Origin: Phytohabitans flavus
GTDB taxonomy: Bacteria > Actinomycetota > Actinomycetes > Mycobacteriales > Micromonosporaceae
NCBI RefSeq assembly: GCF_011764545.1
Contig: NZ_AP022870.1
Span: 7,074,001-7,138,000 of the forward strand
Length of the DNA: 64,000 nucleotides
Reading direction: 5' to 3'
Numbering within the stretch: the first letter of the stretch is position 1; the number at the start of each line of letters is the position of its first letter. Positions 16,671 to 25,010 of this stretch are shown here, in pieces. Below the pieces are notes generated by a model. That model was not told the origin of the DNA. It worked only from the letters and a program-made list of their open reading frames with translations, and did no database searches. A program made the position numbers and the translations under genes.

Positions 16671-18044
16671 ATGACGGTGGGCCTGCAGTTTCCAGACGGG
16701 TTCGTATGGGGTGCGGCCACTGCGGCGTACCAGATCGAGGGCGCGGCCCGCGACGAAGGGCGGGGGCCCTCCATCTGGGACACGTTCTCGCGTACGCCGG
16801 GCAAGGTCTACGCCGGCCACACCGGCGATGTGGCCTGCGACCACTACCACCGGTACCCGGACGACGTGCGGCTCATGGCCGACCTGGGCCTGCGTGCGTA
16901 CCGGTTCTCGATCTCGTGGCCGCGGGTGCAGCCCGACGGCAGCGGCCCGGTCAACCCGCGCGGCCTCGACTTCTACGACCGCCTCGTCGACGAGCTGATC
17001 GGCCGGGGCATCGACCCCATCGTCACGCTCTACCACTGGGACCTGCCCCAGACGCTGGAAGACCGGGGTGGCTGGACCAGCCGTGACACCGCCTCCTGGT
17101 TCGCGGAGTACGCGGCGGCGGCGTACGCGCGGCTCGGCGACCGGGTCTCCACCTGGACCACGCTCAACGAGCCCTGGTGCTCGGCGTACCTCGGCTATGC
17201 CTCGGGCATCCACGCGCCGGGCCGGCAGGACCCCGCGGCTGCGTTCGCCTCGGTACACCACCTGCTCCTCGGGCATGGCCTGGCCGCGCGGGCCCTGCGC
17301 GCCGCGGGCGCGGAAACCGTAGGGATCACGCTCAACCCGGCGGCGGTGCTGCCCGCCGACCCGGAGAGCGCGGCCGACGCCGAGGCCGTGCGGGTCGTCG
17401 ACGGCCTGTCCAACCGCATCTTCCTCGAGCCGATCCTGGCCAGTGGCTACCCGTCGGACGTGCTGGAGCACATGCGCCGCTTCACCGACCTGGCGTTCAT
17501 CCAGGACGGCGATGAGAAGGCCATCGCGGCGGCGATCGACCTGCTCGGCGTCAACTACTACTCCCCGACCTATGTGGCGGGACGCCCGGGCGCGCCCGGT
17601 GGCGGCCCCGCCCACCCCGGCACCGAGGGCATCCTCTTCCTGCCGCCGGCCGGCCCGCTCACCGAGATGGGCTGGCAGATCGAGCCCGCCGGCCTCACCG
17701 CGCTGCTGGAGCGGCTCGGCCGCGACTACCCGACCACCCCGCTCTACATCACGGAGAACGGCGCGGCCTTCGACGACAAGCCTGGGGCGGACGGTCAGGT
17801 GGCCGACGCCAACCGGATCGCGTACCTCGACGGCCACCTCCGCGCCGTGCACACCGCGATCGAGCGCGGCGTCGACGTGCGCGGCTACCTCGTGTGGTCC
17901 CTGATGGACAACTTCGAGTGGGCGGAGGGCTACCGCAAGCGGTTCGGCATCATCCACGTCGACTACCAGACCCAGCGGCGTACGCCGAAGGACAGCGCGC
18001 TCTGGTACCGGGACGTCATCGCTCGCAACGGGCTGCCGTCATGA
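16671..18044 (+). CDS. Family GH1 beta-glucosidase
   Basis: 457 residues; retaining beta-glycosidase, probably cytoplasmic because no signal peptide is present. N-terminal FVWGAATAAYQIEGAARDEGRGPSIWD split over GH1 signature positions, acid/base Glu in TTLNEPWCSA near residue 166, and nucleophile Glu in LYITENGAAFDD near 362. The aglycone-side LVWSLMDNFEWAEGY block is intact. ATG 16671 follows GTGAGGGG. The stop overlaps the LacI-family start (ATGA), so enzyme and regulator form one transcript. Likely substrate is cellobiose or a similar beta-glucoside, by family. Confidence 0.94.
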   Translation: MTVGLQFPDGFVWGAATAAYQIEGAARDEGRGPSIWDTFSRTPGKVYAGHTGDVACDHYHRYPDDVRLMADLGLRAYRFSISWPRVQPDGSGPVNPRGLDFYDRLVDELIGRGIDPIVTLYHWDLPQTLEDRGGWTSRDTASWFAEYAAAAYARLGDRVSTWTTLNEPWCSAYLGYASGIHAPGRQDPAAAFASVHHLLLGHGLAARALRAAGAETVGITLNPAAVLPADPESAADAEAVRVVDGLSNRIFLEPILASGYPSDVLEHMRRFTDLAFIQDGDEKAIAAAIDLLGVNYYSPTYVAGRPGAPGGGPAHPGTEGILFLPPAGPLTEMGWQIEPAGLTALLERLGRDYPTTPLYITENGAAFDDKPGADGQVADANRIAYLDGHLRAVHTAIERGVDVRGYLVWSLMDNFEWAEGYRKRFGIIHVDYQTQRRTPKDSALWYRDVIARNGLPS

Positions 18045-19057
18045 CCATCGCGCGGGAACGCCCCACTCTGGAAGCGGTCGCGCGCCGTGCCGGGGTTTCC
18101 CGCGCCACAGTGTCGCGCGTGGTAAACGGCTCGACGACGGTGGCCGAGCCGATCCAGGAGGCGGTGCGGCAGGCGGTGCGCGAGCTCGGGTACGTGCCGA
18201 ATCTCGCCGCCCGCAGCCTGGTCACCCAGCGCACCGACTCGATCGCGCTGATCCTGCCCGAGTCGGCGACCCGCGTCTTCTCCGACGACCAGTTCTTCCC
18301 GGGCATCGTGCGGGGGGTCAGCCAGGAGCTGGAGGCGGCCGACAAGCAGCTCGTGCTCATCATGGCCGGCTCGGCGGCCAGCTACGACCGGGTCGAGCGG
18401 TACACGACCGGCCGCCACGTCGACGGCGTCATGTTCGCGTCGATGCACGGCGTCGACCCGCTGCCCGGCACGCTCGCCCGCATCGGCATCCCGGTCGTGT
18501 GCAGCGGCCGCCCCATGGGCCGGGGTACGCCCCCGGTGCCGTACGTGGACGTGGACTCCGTGGGCGGGGTCGCGCACGCCGTGCGGTATCTGCTCGACGC
18601 CGGGCGCCAGCGGATCGCCACGATCGCCGGCCCGCAGGACATGGTGGCCGGCATCGACCGGCTGGCCGGCTACCGCAACGAGCTGAAGGGCTCGCGCCGC
18701 CGCTCGATCGTGGCCAACGGCGACTTCACCCGCGAGTCCGGCGCGATCGCGATGCGCCAGCTCCTTGAGGACGACCCGTCACTCGACGCGGTCTTCGTGG
18801 CGTCCGACCTGATGGCGCACGGCGCACTCCGTACGCTGCGCGAGGCCGGCCGGCGCGTCCCTGACGACGTGGCGGTGGTCGGCTTCGACGACGTGGAGAT
18901 CGCCCGCTACACCGATCCGCCGCTCACCACGGTGCGCCAGCCGATCATCGAGATCGGCCGCGAGATGGTGCGCCAGCTGTTGCGGATCGCCCAGGGCGAG
19001 GAGGTCGAGGAGGCACTGATCCTCCAGACCGAGCTTGTCGTACGGGAGAGCGCCTAG
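18041..19057 (+). CDS. LacI-family transcriptional regulator
   Basis: 338 residues. The N-terminal HTH (PTLEAVARRAGVSRATVSRVVNG) and hinge helix (YVPNLAARSLVTQ) are typical, followed by a periplasmic-binding-protein-like sugar domain (DSIALILPES, HVDGVMFASMHG, DAVFVASDLMAHGAL, VAVVGFDDVEIARYTDPPLTTV). Overlap with the GH1 stop makes it the probable local repressor, released by the glycoside or its product. The DNA site is not established; a weak dyad is noted upstream of the enzyme gene. Confidence 0.93.
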   Translation: MTIARERPTLEAVARRAGVSRATVSRVVNGSTTVAEPIQEAVRQAVRELGYVPNLAARSLVTQRTDSIALILPESATRVFSDDQFFPGIVRGVSQELEAADKQLVLIMAGSAASYDRVERYTTGRHVDGVMFASMHGVDPLPGTLARIGIPVVCSGRPMGRGTPPVPYVDVDSVGGVAHAVRYLLDAGRQRIATIAGPQDMVAGIDRLAGYRNELKGSRRRSIVANGDFTRESGAIAMRQLLEDDPSLDAVFVASDLMAHGALRTLREAGRRVPDDVAVVGFDDVEIARYTDPPLTTVRQPIIEIGREMVRQLLRIAQGEEVEEALILQTELVVRESA

Positions 19058-19058
19058 G

Positions 19059-19855
19059 CTAGCGGTTGTCGATCGCGGCTCGTGGCGGCGCCGCGGCCGG
19101 GACTGGCGCGTCGATGGGCAGGCCGAGCACCTTACGGGCCAGCAGCGTGCCACCCGCCACCGCGGCCGGCATGATGAGCACGGCGCCGAGCGGGATCAGG
19201 AAGCAGCAGAAGACGCTCACCCCGAAGCCCAGCGCCAGCGGGCGGTTGGCGCCGAGGATGCGGCGCCGGTCGGGCAGGCGCAGCCCACGCCGGGAGAACG
19301 CGACGCCCACAAGCTCCAGCGCGAGGAACCACCCGCCGATCAGCGCACCGATCACCGGGATCACGGTCTGGCCGATGAACGGCAGCAGGCCGAGAAAGAA
19401 AAGCGGGATGCCGATCGCCAGCGAGAGGGCGATCAGCCGGATCGAGTCCCACAGGCTGCGCCGCAGCGAACGCCACCACGGCACCTCGACCTCGCCCGGC
19501 ACACCGCCGAACCGCTCCTCGATCCGCCCGGAGATCTTCTCGTAGAACGGGTCGCCGATGAGCAGCGTGACCGCCGTGAAGGTCAGCACGCCGACGAGCC
19601 CGCCGAGGCCCAGGATCGCGATCGCGGCCAGAAACTGCACCGCGTCCCGCAACCCGTCGGACCAGCCATCGGCGAACCAGGTGAACAGCTCGGCGAGGTC
19701 GGCCACGAAGTAGATCAGCGTCGCGAACGCCGCGATGAACAGCACCCCGAGATGAGCGCCGGGATGATGCCGAGGATGACCAGGCGAGGGCTGCGCGCGT
19801 ACAGGCCGATGCCGCGACCGAGCAGAGCGACGCCCGCGAAGAACTCAGCAACCAC
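19059..19855 (-). CDS. EI24/CysZ-like membrane protein (one apparent frameshift)
   Basis: Joined reading of about 265 residues. The N-terminal part from GTG 19855 (VVAEFFAGVALLGRGIGLYA, SPRLVILGIIPALISG) is one frame off from the rest (LFIAAFATLIYFVADLAELF onward). Adding one G:C to the C4 run at 19745-19748 gives ISGVLFIAAF and a normal EI24 family start. Several transmembrane helices and the FYEKISGRIEERFGG segment are seen. CysZ proteins move sulfate in some bacteria; actinobacterial members have no proven role. Convergent with the LacI gene, one base apart. Confidence 0.82.
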
Positions 19856-19974
19856 GCCGGGAGCGTAGAACACCGCGCCCAGAACCGCCCGGCGACGACC
19901 CCAAAGCGGCGGTGCTACGCGCTCGGGGAGAGCTCCGTCTTGTCCACACCTTTCACCGCACAAACGGCAAAAGG

Positions 19975-20712
19975 TTATGGAACCAGGCGGATCCGTACCC
20001 GGCGGTTGGCCTTGCCCTTGCTCTCGACCTTGACGACCTGGACCTTGCCGATCTGGGCCGTCGCCGCCACGTGGGTACCGCCATCGGCCTGGACGTCCAG
20101 GCCGGTGATGTCGACGATGCGGACCTCTTCCTCGTCCGGCGGGATCAGGTTGGTCTGGGTGCGCACGATGTCCGGGATCACGAGCGCCTCCGCGCGGGGC
20201 AGCACCCGCACCGCGATCGCGCGGTCGGCCGTGACCTCCGCGTTGACGAGGTCTTCCAGCGAGGTCTTGAAGTCGGGCGGTACCTGCGGGAGGTTGAAGT
20301 CCATCCGGGCCTCGCCGGGCTCCATGTTGCCGCCAGTGACCAGCGCCCCGAAGTCGCGGAACACCACGCCGCACAGCACGTGCAAGCCGCTATGGGTGCG
20401 CATCAGCAGGCTGCGCCGCTCGTCCTCGAGCGCGCCGCTGACCGCCGTACCGGGCGGTGGCAGCGGGTCGCCCTCGGCGGGCAGGAGGTAGAGGTCGTCG
20501 CCTTTACGGGTACCGACGATCCGGGTCTGCACGCCCTGCCACAGCAGGACGCCGTGGTCCGGCGGCTGCCCGCCACCGCCGGGGTAGAAGGCCGAACAGT
20601 CCAGCACGATGCCCTGCTCGGGATCGGCGGCGAGCACCGTGCACTCCCACTCGCGCAGGGTCGGGTCGGCCAGGTCGAGCCGCTCGGTGCGGCCGTGTCG
20701 CGTGACGCCCAT
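19975..20712 (-). CDS. Alanyl-tRNA editing protein (AlaX-type)
   Basis: 245 residues of the threonyl/alanyl-tRNA synthetase second additional domain family, which hydrolyses mischarged Ser- or Gly-tRNA(Ala). Zinc-site residues fit HSGLHVLC (HxxxH) and the later VQADGGTHVAAT (His; the usual Cys is not obvious). FYPGGGGQPPDHG matches the AlaX N-terminal glycine-rich motif. No AlaRS core is present, so this is a free-standing editor. It ends 9 bases after the upstream hydrolase gene, same strand. Confidence 0.88.
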   Translation of the reverse strand: MGVTRHGRTERLDLADPTLREWECTVLAADPEQGIVLDCSAFYPGGGGQPPDHGVLLWQGVQTRIVGTRKGDDLYLLPAEGDPLPPPGTAVSGALEDERRSLLMRTHSGLHVLCGVVFRDFGALVTGGNMEPGEARMDFNLPQVPPDFKTSLEDLVNAEVTADRAIAVRVLPRAEALVIPDIVRTQTNLIPPDEEEVRIVDITGLDVQADGGTHVAATAQIGKVQVVKVESKGKANRRVRIRLVP

Positions 20713-20721
20713 GACGTGGTC

Positions 20722-21609
20722 CTACTCGTTCAAGAACGTTGATATCCGATCGCGAAGGTCGGCCCGCTCGCTCCAGAGGATGCCGGGCCGGTCGTACAGG
20801 TGCAGCTCGGCCCTTGGCAGCGCGGCGGCCAACTGCTCCGCGACCGAGGCCGGGTGGAGGTCGTCGCCGGCGCTGCTGATGACGAGCGCGCGGGCGGTGA
20901 CCGCGGCGAGGTCGGCGGGAGCGGCGACGGCGGCCTGGTCGGCGAGGCTGGTCAGCTCGGACGCCAGTCCGTCGCGCATCAGCTGGTCGATGCGCTGCCG
21001 GAGGTATGCCCAGCCGGCCGGGGTGTTGCGCACGGCGGCCGGGGTGTCCGCCGAGACGGCGTCCGCCACCGCCGACACATCACCCGACTGCACGGCCTCC
21101 ACAAGAGCCGTCAGCCGGTCGCGCGCCGCCGCGGCCCGTGGCTTGTCGAGTACCGCCGGGAGGAAGAAAACCACCCGCTCGAAGCGCTCCGGGCTCTCCG
21201 CCAGCAGGTGGCACAGCGCCCCGGCGCCAAGGCTGACGCCCAGCGCCCGGGTCGCGCCGGACAGGTCGGCGATCGCCCGGAGGTCACGAGCCAGGTCGCG
21301 ATAGGTCAGCGGGCCGCCCGGCGGGTCCGACCGCCCGTGCCCCCGAAACTGGAAGAAGACCTTGCGGCCATCGACCGCGCTGCCGAGGGGCCGGGTCGCC
21401 GCGATGCCGGTGGCGAACCCGTGCGCGAAGACCGTCACCGGATCGCCCGAGCCCGTGACGAGGCGCTCCAGGCGGATGCCGTGCGGGGTGGTGACCAGTT
21501 CGGTCGCCGGCTCAGGCAGTGCCGGCCGGCCGGTCCGCGGCGCCGAGGGCCCCGGTCCATACGTCCGCGGGCCGCCGTCTGGCGGCGGTGGCCAGCGGAA
21601 GTCTCTCAC
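20722..21609 (-). CDS. Alpha/beta hydrolase
   Basis: 295 residues with a Pro-rich N-terminus then an alpha/beta hydrolase fold. VTVFAHGFATG marks the oxyanion strand, FQFRGHGRSDPPGG follows, the nucleophile elbow is LGVSLGAGALCHLL, and the acid and His are probably in VISSAGDDLHPAS and later sequence. The usual final Gly-His is not clear (LHLYDRPGILWSE), so catalysis is plausible but unproven. GTG start overlaps the DUF2516 stop by 4 bases. Confidence 0.8.
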   Translation of the reverse strand: MRDFRWPPPPDGGPRTYGPGPSAPRTGRPALPEPATELVTTPHGIRLERLVTGSGDPVTVFAHGFATGIAATRPLGSAVDGRKVFFQFRGHGRSDPPGGPLTYRDLARDLRAIADLSGATRALGVSLGAGALCHLLAESPERFERVVFFLPAVLDKPRAAAARDRLTALVEAVQSGDVSAVADAVSADTPAAVRNTPAGWAYLRQRIDQLMRDGLASELTSLADQAAVAAPADLAAVTARALVISSAGDDLHPASVAEQLAAALPRAELHLYDRPGILWSERADLRDRISTFLNE

Positions 21610-21920
21610 CAGAAGCCCTTACCGTCCGTCAGGTCACGCAGGCCGACACGTACGTCGAGCAGGTATACGGACGCCGCGGCGATACCGATCAAGCCGAAGA
21701 TGTTGACCGCGCTGAAGAAGAAGAGCGTCAGCAGGAGGGAAACGCCGAGGATGGCCAGCCAGGCACCCTTGGGAATCGTGCCGATAGCCGGAAACGCGTC
21801 GGACCGCTGGGTGAGACAGTGCACGAGCGCCACGCCCTCGATCACCAGGGCGAAGATGAGCAGCGCCATGTCGATGACGTACCGGACGTCGAGGTAGAAC
21901 AGCGGCGCGGTGATGGCCAT
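21606..21920 (-). CDS. DUF2516 family small membrane protein
   Basis: 104 residues from ATG 21920 with three predicted hydrophobic helices: ALLIFALVIEGVALVHCL, GAWLAILGVSLLLTLFFF and IFGLIGIAAASVYLLDV. The VRVGLRDLTDGKGFW end is typical. Function unknown. It directly follows hbhA-like genes on the same strand, as Rv0476 follows hbhA in mycobacteria. A 4-base overlap couples it to the alpha/beta hydrolase gene. Confidence 0.85.
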   Translation of the reverse strand: MAITAPLFYLDVRYVIDMALLIFALVIEGVALVHCLTQRSDAFPAIGTIPKGAWLAILGVSLLLTLFFFSAVNIFGLIGIAAASVYLLDVRVGLRDLTDGKGFW

Positions 21921-21987
21921 GTCTGAAAGCTTAGCTGCGGGCGCCGACCTGGCCATGCCCTGTCGGCGCCCGCAGCGGTGCGGAGAG

Positions 21988-22584
21988 TTACTCGGCTGCG
22001 GGCGGGGTGGCCTTAGTGGCCTTGGGCGCCTTGGCAGCCTTGGCGACCTTGGCCGCCTTCGCCGCGGGCTGCTCCTCGGCCGACGCCTCAGTGGACTCGA
22101 CGGCCGGAGCGGCGGACTGCCCCTGCGCCTCAGTGGACTCGGGGGCCGGAGCGGCGGTCACCTCGGCCGGCGGCGGAGTGGCCTCGATGTCCGAGTTGAC
22201 CGCGTCGGCGGTACGGACCACATTGGTGCCGACGACCCGCTCGCCGTGTGCGACGAGCTCGCCGTAGAACGCGAGGGCCCGCTCCTGCGCGGCGTGGGCG
22301 CTTGCCAGGAGCGCGGCGGCGTTGCGCCGGGCGACCCCGCGCAGGCGCTCGGCGTCGAAGTCGGTGGACGAGGCCCGGTCACGCAGGCTGGTCGCGGTCG
22401 TGTTGGCGGCCCGCAGCGTGGCGACCGCCCGGGCGCGCAGGTCGACGGCGCCGCCGGCGGCCTTGCCGCTCAGACCGTTGACCACGGCCGGCAGCTTGCG
22501 CAGCTGCTGGTACGCCATGTCACCGGCGCCAGCGGCGGCGTAGAGCGGGCCGGGAATTCGGGTCGGCTTGCTCTGCTCGGTCAT
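21988..22584 (-). CDS. Heparin-binding hemagglutinin (HbhA)-like protein
   Basis: 198 residues. The N-terminal 30 residues (GPLYAAAGAGDMAYQQLRKL) and the following long Ala/Arg-rich helical segment resemble HbhA coiled coils. A middle acidic/Pro/Ala linker (110-170) is followed by a Lys/Ala/Pro tail (KAAKVAKAAKAPKATKAT). In mycobacteria HbhA binds glycosaminoglycans through such a tail; here the tail is shorter. Surface location is not certain because no signal peptide is present, as in HbhA itself. Overlaps the upstream HTH gene by 4 bases. Confidence 0.75.
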   Translation of the reverse strand: MTEQSKPTRIPGPLYAAAGAGDMAYQQLRKLPAVVNGLSGKAAGGAVDLRARAVATLRAANTTATSLRDRASSTDFDAERLRGVARRNAAALLASAHAAQERALAFYGELVAHGERVVGTNVVRTADAVNSDIEATPPPAEVTAAPAPESTEAQGQSAAPAVESTEASAEEQPAAKAAKVAKAAKAPKATKATPPAAE

Positions 22585-23162
22585 TGGTTCTCCTCCTCGG
22601 CCGCGGGTGCGACCGTCTTCTTGACCGCCTTCTTGACGGTTTTCTTCGCGGGCTCAGGGGTGGCGGTCTGGGTGTCGGCCGACTCCGGCGCCACGTCCGG
22701 GTCGGTGGAGCCGGCCGTGTCCGACTCGGTCGAGCGGGCCACATCCGGCCCGGCGGATTCGGCCGCGTCCGAGCTGGCCGCTTCGGCGGCGGCTACGTCG
22801 GCGGCGGCGCGGGCGTTCTCCCGGCGGAAGGTGTCGTAGATCTGGCTCAGCGACTGCTTCTGCGAAAGCGTCAGGTCCGGGTCCGCCGCGATCGCGGCGA
22901 GCACGCCCTGCCCCTCCTTGGCATCCAGCGCGTCGAGCAGCCCGGCCCGCAGGTACATGACGGGGGTCGAGACGCGCAGCGCGCTGGCCAGCTGCTGGAG
23001 CACCTCGGCGCTCGGCTTACGCAGCCCGCGCTCGACCTGGCTCAGATACGGGTTGCTGACCCCGGCCTGATCGGCGAGCTGCCGTAGCGAAATCTTGGCA
23101 TTGCGCCGCAGATCACGGATGAACCCGCCGATGTCGCGGGGCAGATCCTTCGGGGTGGCCAT
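22581..23162 (-). CDS. XRE-type HTH regulator with Lys-rich tail (Rv0474-like)
   Basis: 193 residues. Residues 10-70 are a clear XRE helix-turn-helix (IRDLRRNAKISLRQLADQAG, VSNPYLSQVERGLRKPS). A helical middle (QKQSLSQIYDTFRRENARAA) leads to an acidic linker and a terminal PAKKTVKKAVKKTV tract like the tail of the downstream HbhA-like protein. Expected to regulate its own operon. ATG 23162 (MATPKDLPRD) matches the family start. Mycobacterial Rv0474 precedes hbhA in the same way. Confidence 0.85.
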   Translation of the reverse strand: MATPKDLPRDIGGFIRDLRRNAKISLRQLADQAGVSNPYLSQVERGLRKPSAEVLQQLASALRVSTPVMYLRAGLLDALDAKEGQGVLAAIAADPDLTLSQKQSLSQIYDTFRRENARAAADVAAAEAASSDAAESAGPDVARSTESDTAGSTDPDVAPESADTQTATPEPAKKTVKKAVKKTVAPAAEEENQ

Positions 23163-23222
23163 GGCCTCACCGTACGTCGGTCGCGCTTGCTCCTGCAAGC
23201 AAACTGCTAACTGTGGGCTAAC

Positions 23223-24164
23223 TCACCAGACGGCGCGGACCACGCCGACCGGCTCGCCCCCGCCTAACACGGGGACCTCGGCCAGGTGGGCGGGAGCCTC
23301 CACGCCGAGCCGGCGGAGGGCGGAGAGCAGCACAGGCATGCGTGGGCGCATTCCGCCGTCCTCGATCTTCAAGGCCACCGCGCCGACGTCCGGGATCGCG
23401 ACGGCCATCACGCCCTCGGCGCCGCCCTTGGCCAGAAGCCCGGGCATGGCCTGCATAATCTGGGTGTCCTCGGCGCCCGTGCCGGCGACAACGTCGGGGT
23501 TGGCCCGCATCGCGTCGGCGACGCTGCGCTCGATCGATCCGGGTGCGCCCGACACGAGCCGCAGGTACGCCGATGCCAGCCCGGCCAGCGACGCCGCGAG
23601 CACCGGCGCACCGCAGCCGTCGACGCCCATCGCCGCGTCCGGCTCCCCGGTGAACTCCTCGACCGCTGACCGCACCCGCTCCTGGAGCGGATGTTCCGGC
23701 AGCCAGTACTCCTCCAGCGACCACCCGGACGCCCGGCAGGTCAGGAGCATGCCGGTGTGCTTGCCGGAGCAGTTCATCTGCACGCGCGAGCGGCCACCGC
23801 CGGAGCGCAGCACCGCCTCGGCGGTCGGCTGGTGCAGTGGTAGGTCTGGCGGACAGCGCAGCGCGCTCTCGTCCAGGGCGGCGCTACGCAGCAGGGCGCG
23901 TACCCGGGCCACGTGGTAGTCCTCGCCGAAGTGGCTGGCGCAGACGAGCGCGAGGTCGGCCGGATCGACGAGGCGCAGCCCGGAGCGGAGCATGCCAATG
24001 GCCTGGAGCGGCTTGTTGGAGGAGCGCGGGAAGATCGGGGACTTCACGTCTCCGGCCGACTCGATCACTGCTCCACTCGGGTCGAGCACCACAACCGAGC
24101 CCCGGTGCAGGCCCTCCACGAAACCCGATCGGACAACCTCGGCGAGCGGCACGCCGCCGGTCAT
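23223..24164 (-). CDS. L-asparaginase II family protein
   Basis: 313 residues. The family signature KSPIFPRSSNKPLQAIGML, then QMNCSGKHTGMLLTC and VDGCGAPVLAASLAGLA, identify the Rhizobium-type (AnsA/thermolabile) asparaginase II family, distinct from E. coli AnsB. Predicted to release aspartate and ammonia from asparagine. No signal peptide. It starts inside the stop of the BKACE gene (4-base overlap), last member of a four-gene run. Confidence 0.9.
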   Translation of the reverse strand: MTGGVPLAEVVRSGFVEGLHRGSVVVLDPSGAVIESAGDVKSPIFPRSSNKPLQAIGMLRSGLRLVDPADLALVCASHFGEDYHVARVRALLRSAALDESALRCPPDLPLHQPTAEAVLRSGGGRSRVQMNCSGKHTGMLLTCRASGWSLEEYWLPEHPLQERVRSAVEEFTGEPDAAMGVDGCGAPVLAASLAGLASAYLRLVSGAPGSIERSVADAMRANPDVVAGTGAEDTQIMQAMPGLLAKGGAEGVMAVAIPDVGAVALKIEDGGMRPRMPVLLSALRRLGVEAPAHLAEVPVLGGGEPVGVVRAVW

Positions 24165-25006
24165 GCCAGCACGCCCCGCACCGGTACACCGAGGAGGGTA
24201 CGGGCCTGCGCGGCGGTCAGCGGCGGGCGCTGGGCAAGCTGGGCGAAGCCGACCGCGCGAGCCACGAGCTGCATGTTGGACTCGACGGGACGGCCCTTCG
24301 CGTACGTGACCGTGTCTTCCATCCCGACTCGCAGGTGCCCACCCGTCGAGAGCGACGCGAGCATGACCGGGATCGTCGAGCGCCCGATGCCGGTGGCGGA
24401 GAAGGTGGTGCCCTCGGGCAGGTCACGCATCGCCTGCCGGCACGCGACAAGCGCCTCCGTCGTGCCGGGCATCCCGCCGGGCACGCCCATCACGAGGTCG
24501 ACGTGCACGTGCCCGCCCGCCGGGAGGCCGTACTTGTCGAGCAGCCGCTGGAGCGCGGCGAGCTGGCCGAGGTCGAAGATCTCGTACTCCGGCACGATGC
24601 CCCGGTCGCGCATGCGGGTGTGCAGCTCGACGACGAACTCCCAGCGGTTCATGAAGACGTCGTCGCCGAAGTTGACGGTGCCCATCGTGCACGAGGCCAT
24701 GTCGGGGCCGGCGTCGAGCACGGCCAGCCGGTCAGCCTCCGGGTCGGTCACCGCGCCGCCCGAGGAGAGCTGCACGATCAGGTCGGTGCTGTCGCGCAGT
24801 GCCGCCACGGTCGCCCGCAGCCGGCCCAGGTCGAGCGTCGGCCGCGCCGCGTCGTCCCGGATGTGTACGTGCACCACGCTCGCGCCGAGCGCCTCGCACT
24901 CCTTGGCGGTGGTCACCAGCTCGTCCAGGGTCACTGGCAGCGCCGGCACATCCGCCTTCGACGACTCCGCGCCGGTGGGCGCGACCGTGATCAGAGTTCC
25001 CGTCAT
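24161..25006 (-). CDS. BKACE family (3-keto-5-aminohexanoate cleavage-like) enzyme
   Basis: 281 residues, TIM barrel. LITVAPTGAESS at the N-terminus, VVHVHIRDD (zinc His pair), VQLSSGGAV, and HVHVDLVMGVPGGMPG and VGMEDTVTYAKG are diagnostic of beta-keto acid cleavage enzymes, which condense a beta-keto acid with acetyl-CoA and split it into acetoacetate and an acyl-CoA. The true substrate varies strongly in this family and cannot be read here. It is 4 bases downstream of ygfZ and overlaps the asparaginase gene, so a linked pathway is possible. Confidence 0.9.
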   Translation of the reverse strand: MTGTLITVAPTGAESSKADVPALPVTLDELVTTAKECEALGASVVHVHIRDDAARPTLDLGRLRATVAALRDSTDLIVQLSSGGAVTDPEADRLAVLDAGPDMASCTMGTVNFGDDVFMNRWEFVVELHTRMRDRGIVPEYEIFDLGQLAALQRLLDKYGLPAGGHVHVDLVMGVPGGMPGTTEALVACRQAMRDLPEGTTFSATGIGRSTIPVMLASLSTGGHLRVGMEDTVTYAKGRPVESNMQLVARAVGFAQLAQRPPLTAAQARTLLGVPVRGVLA

Positions 25007-25010
25007 CCGC

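Noticed and set aside
19940..19948. Single TTGTCCACA DnaA-box-like sequence
   Set aside because: Isolated, between the ends of unrelated genes; one or so is expected by chance in 64 kb.
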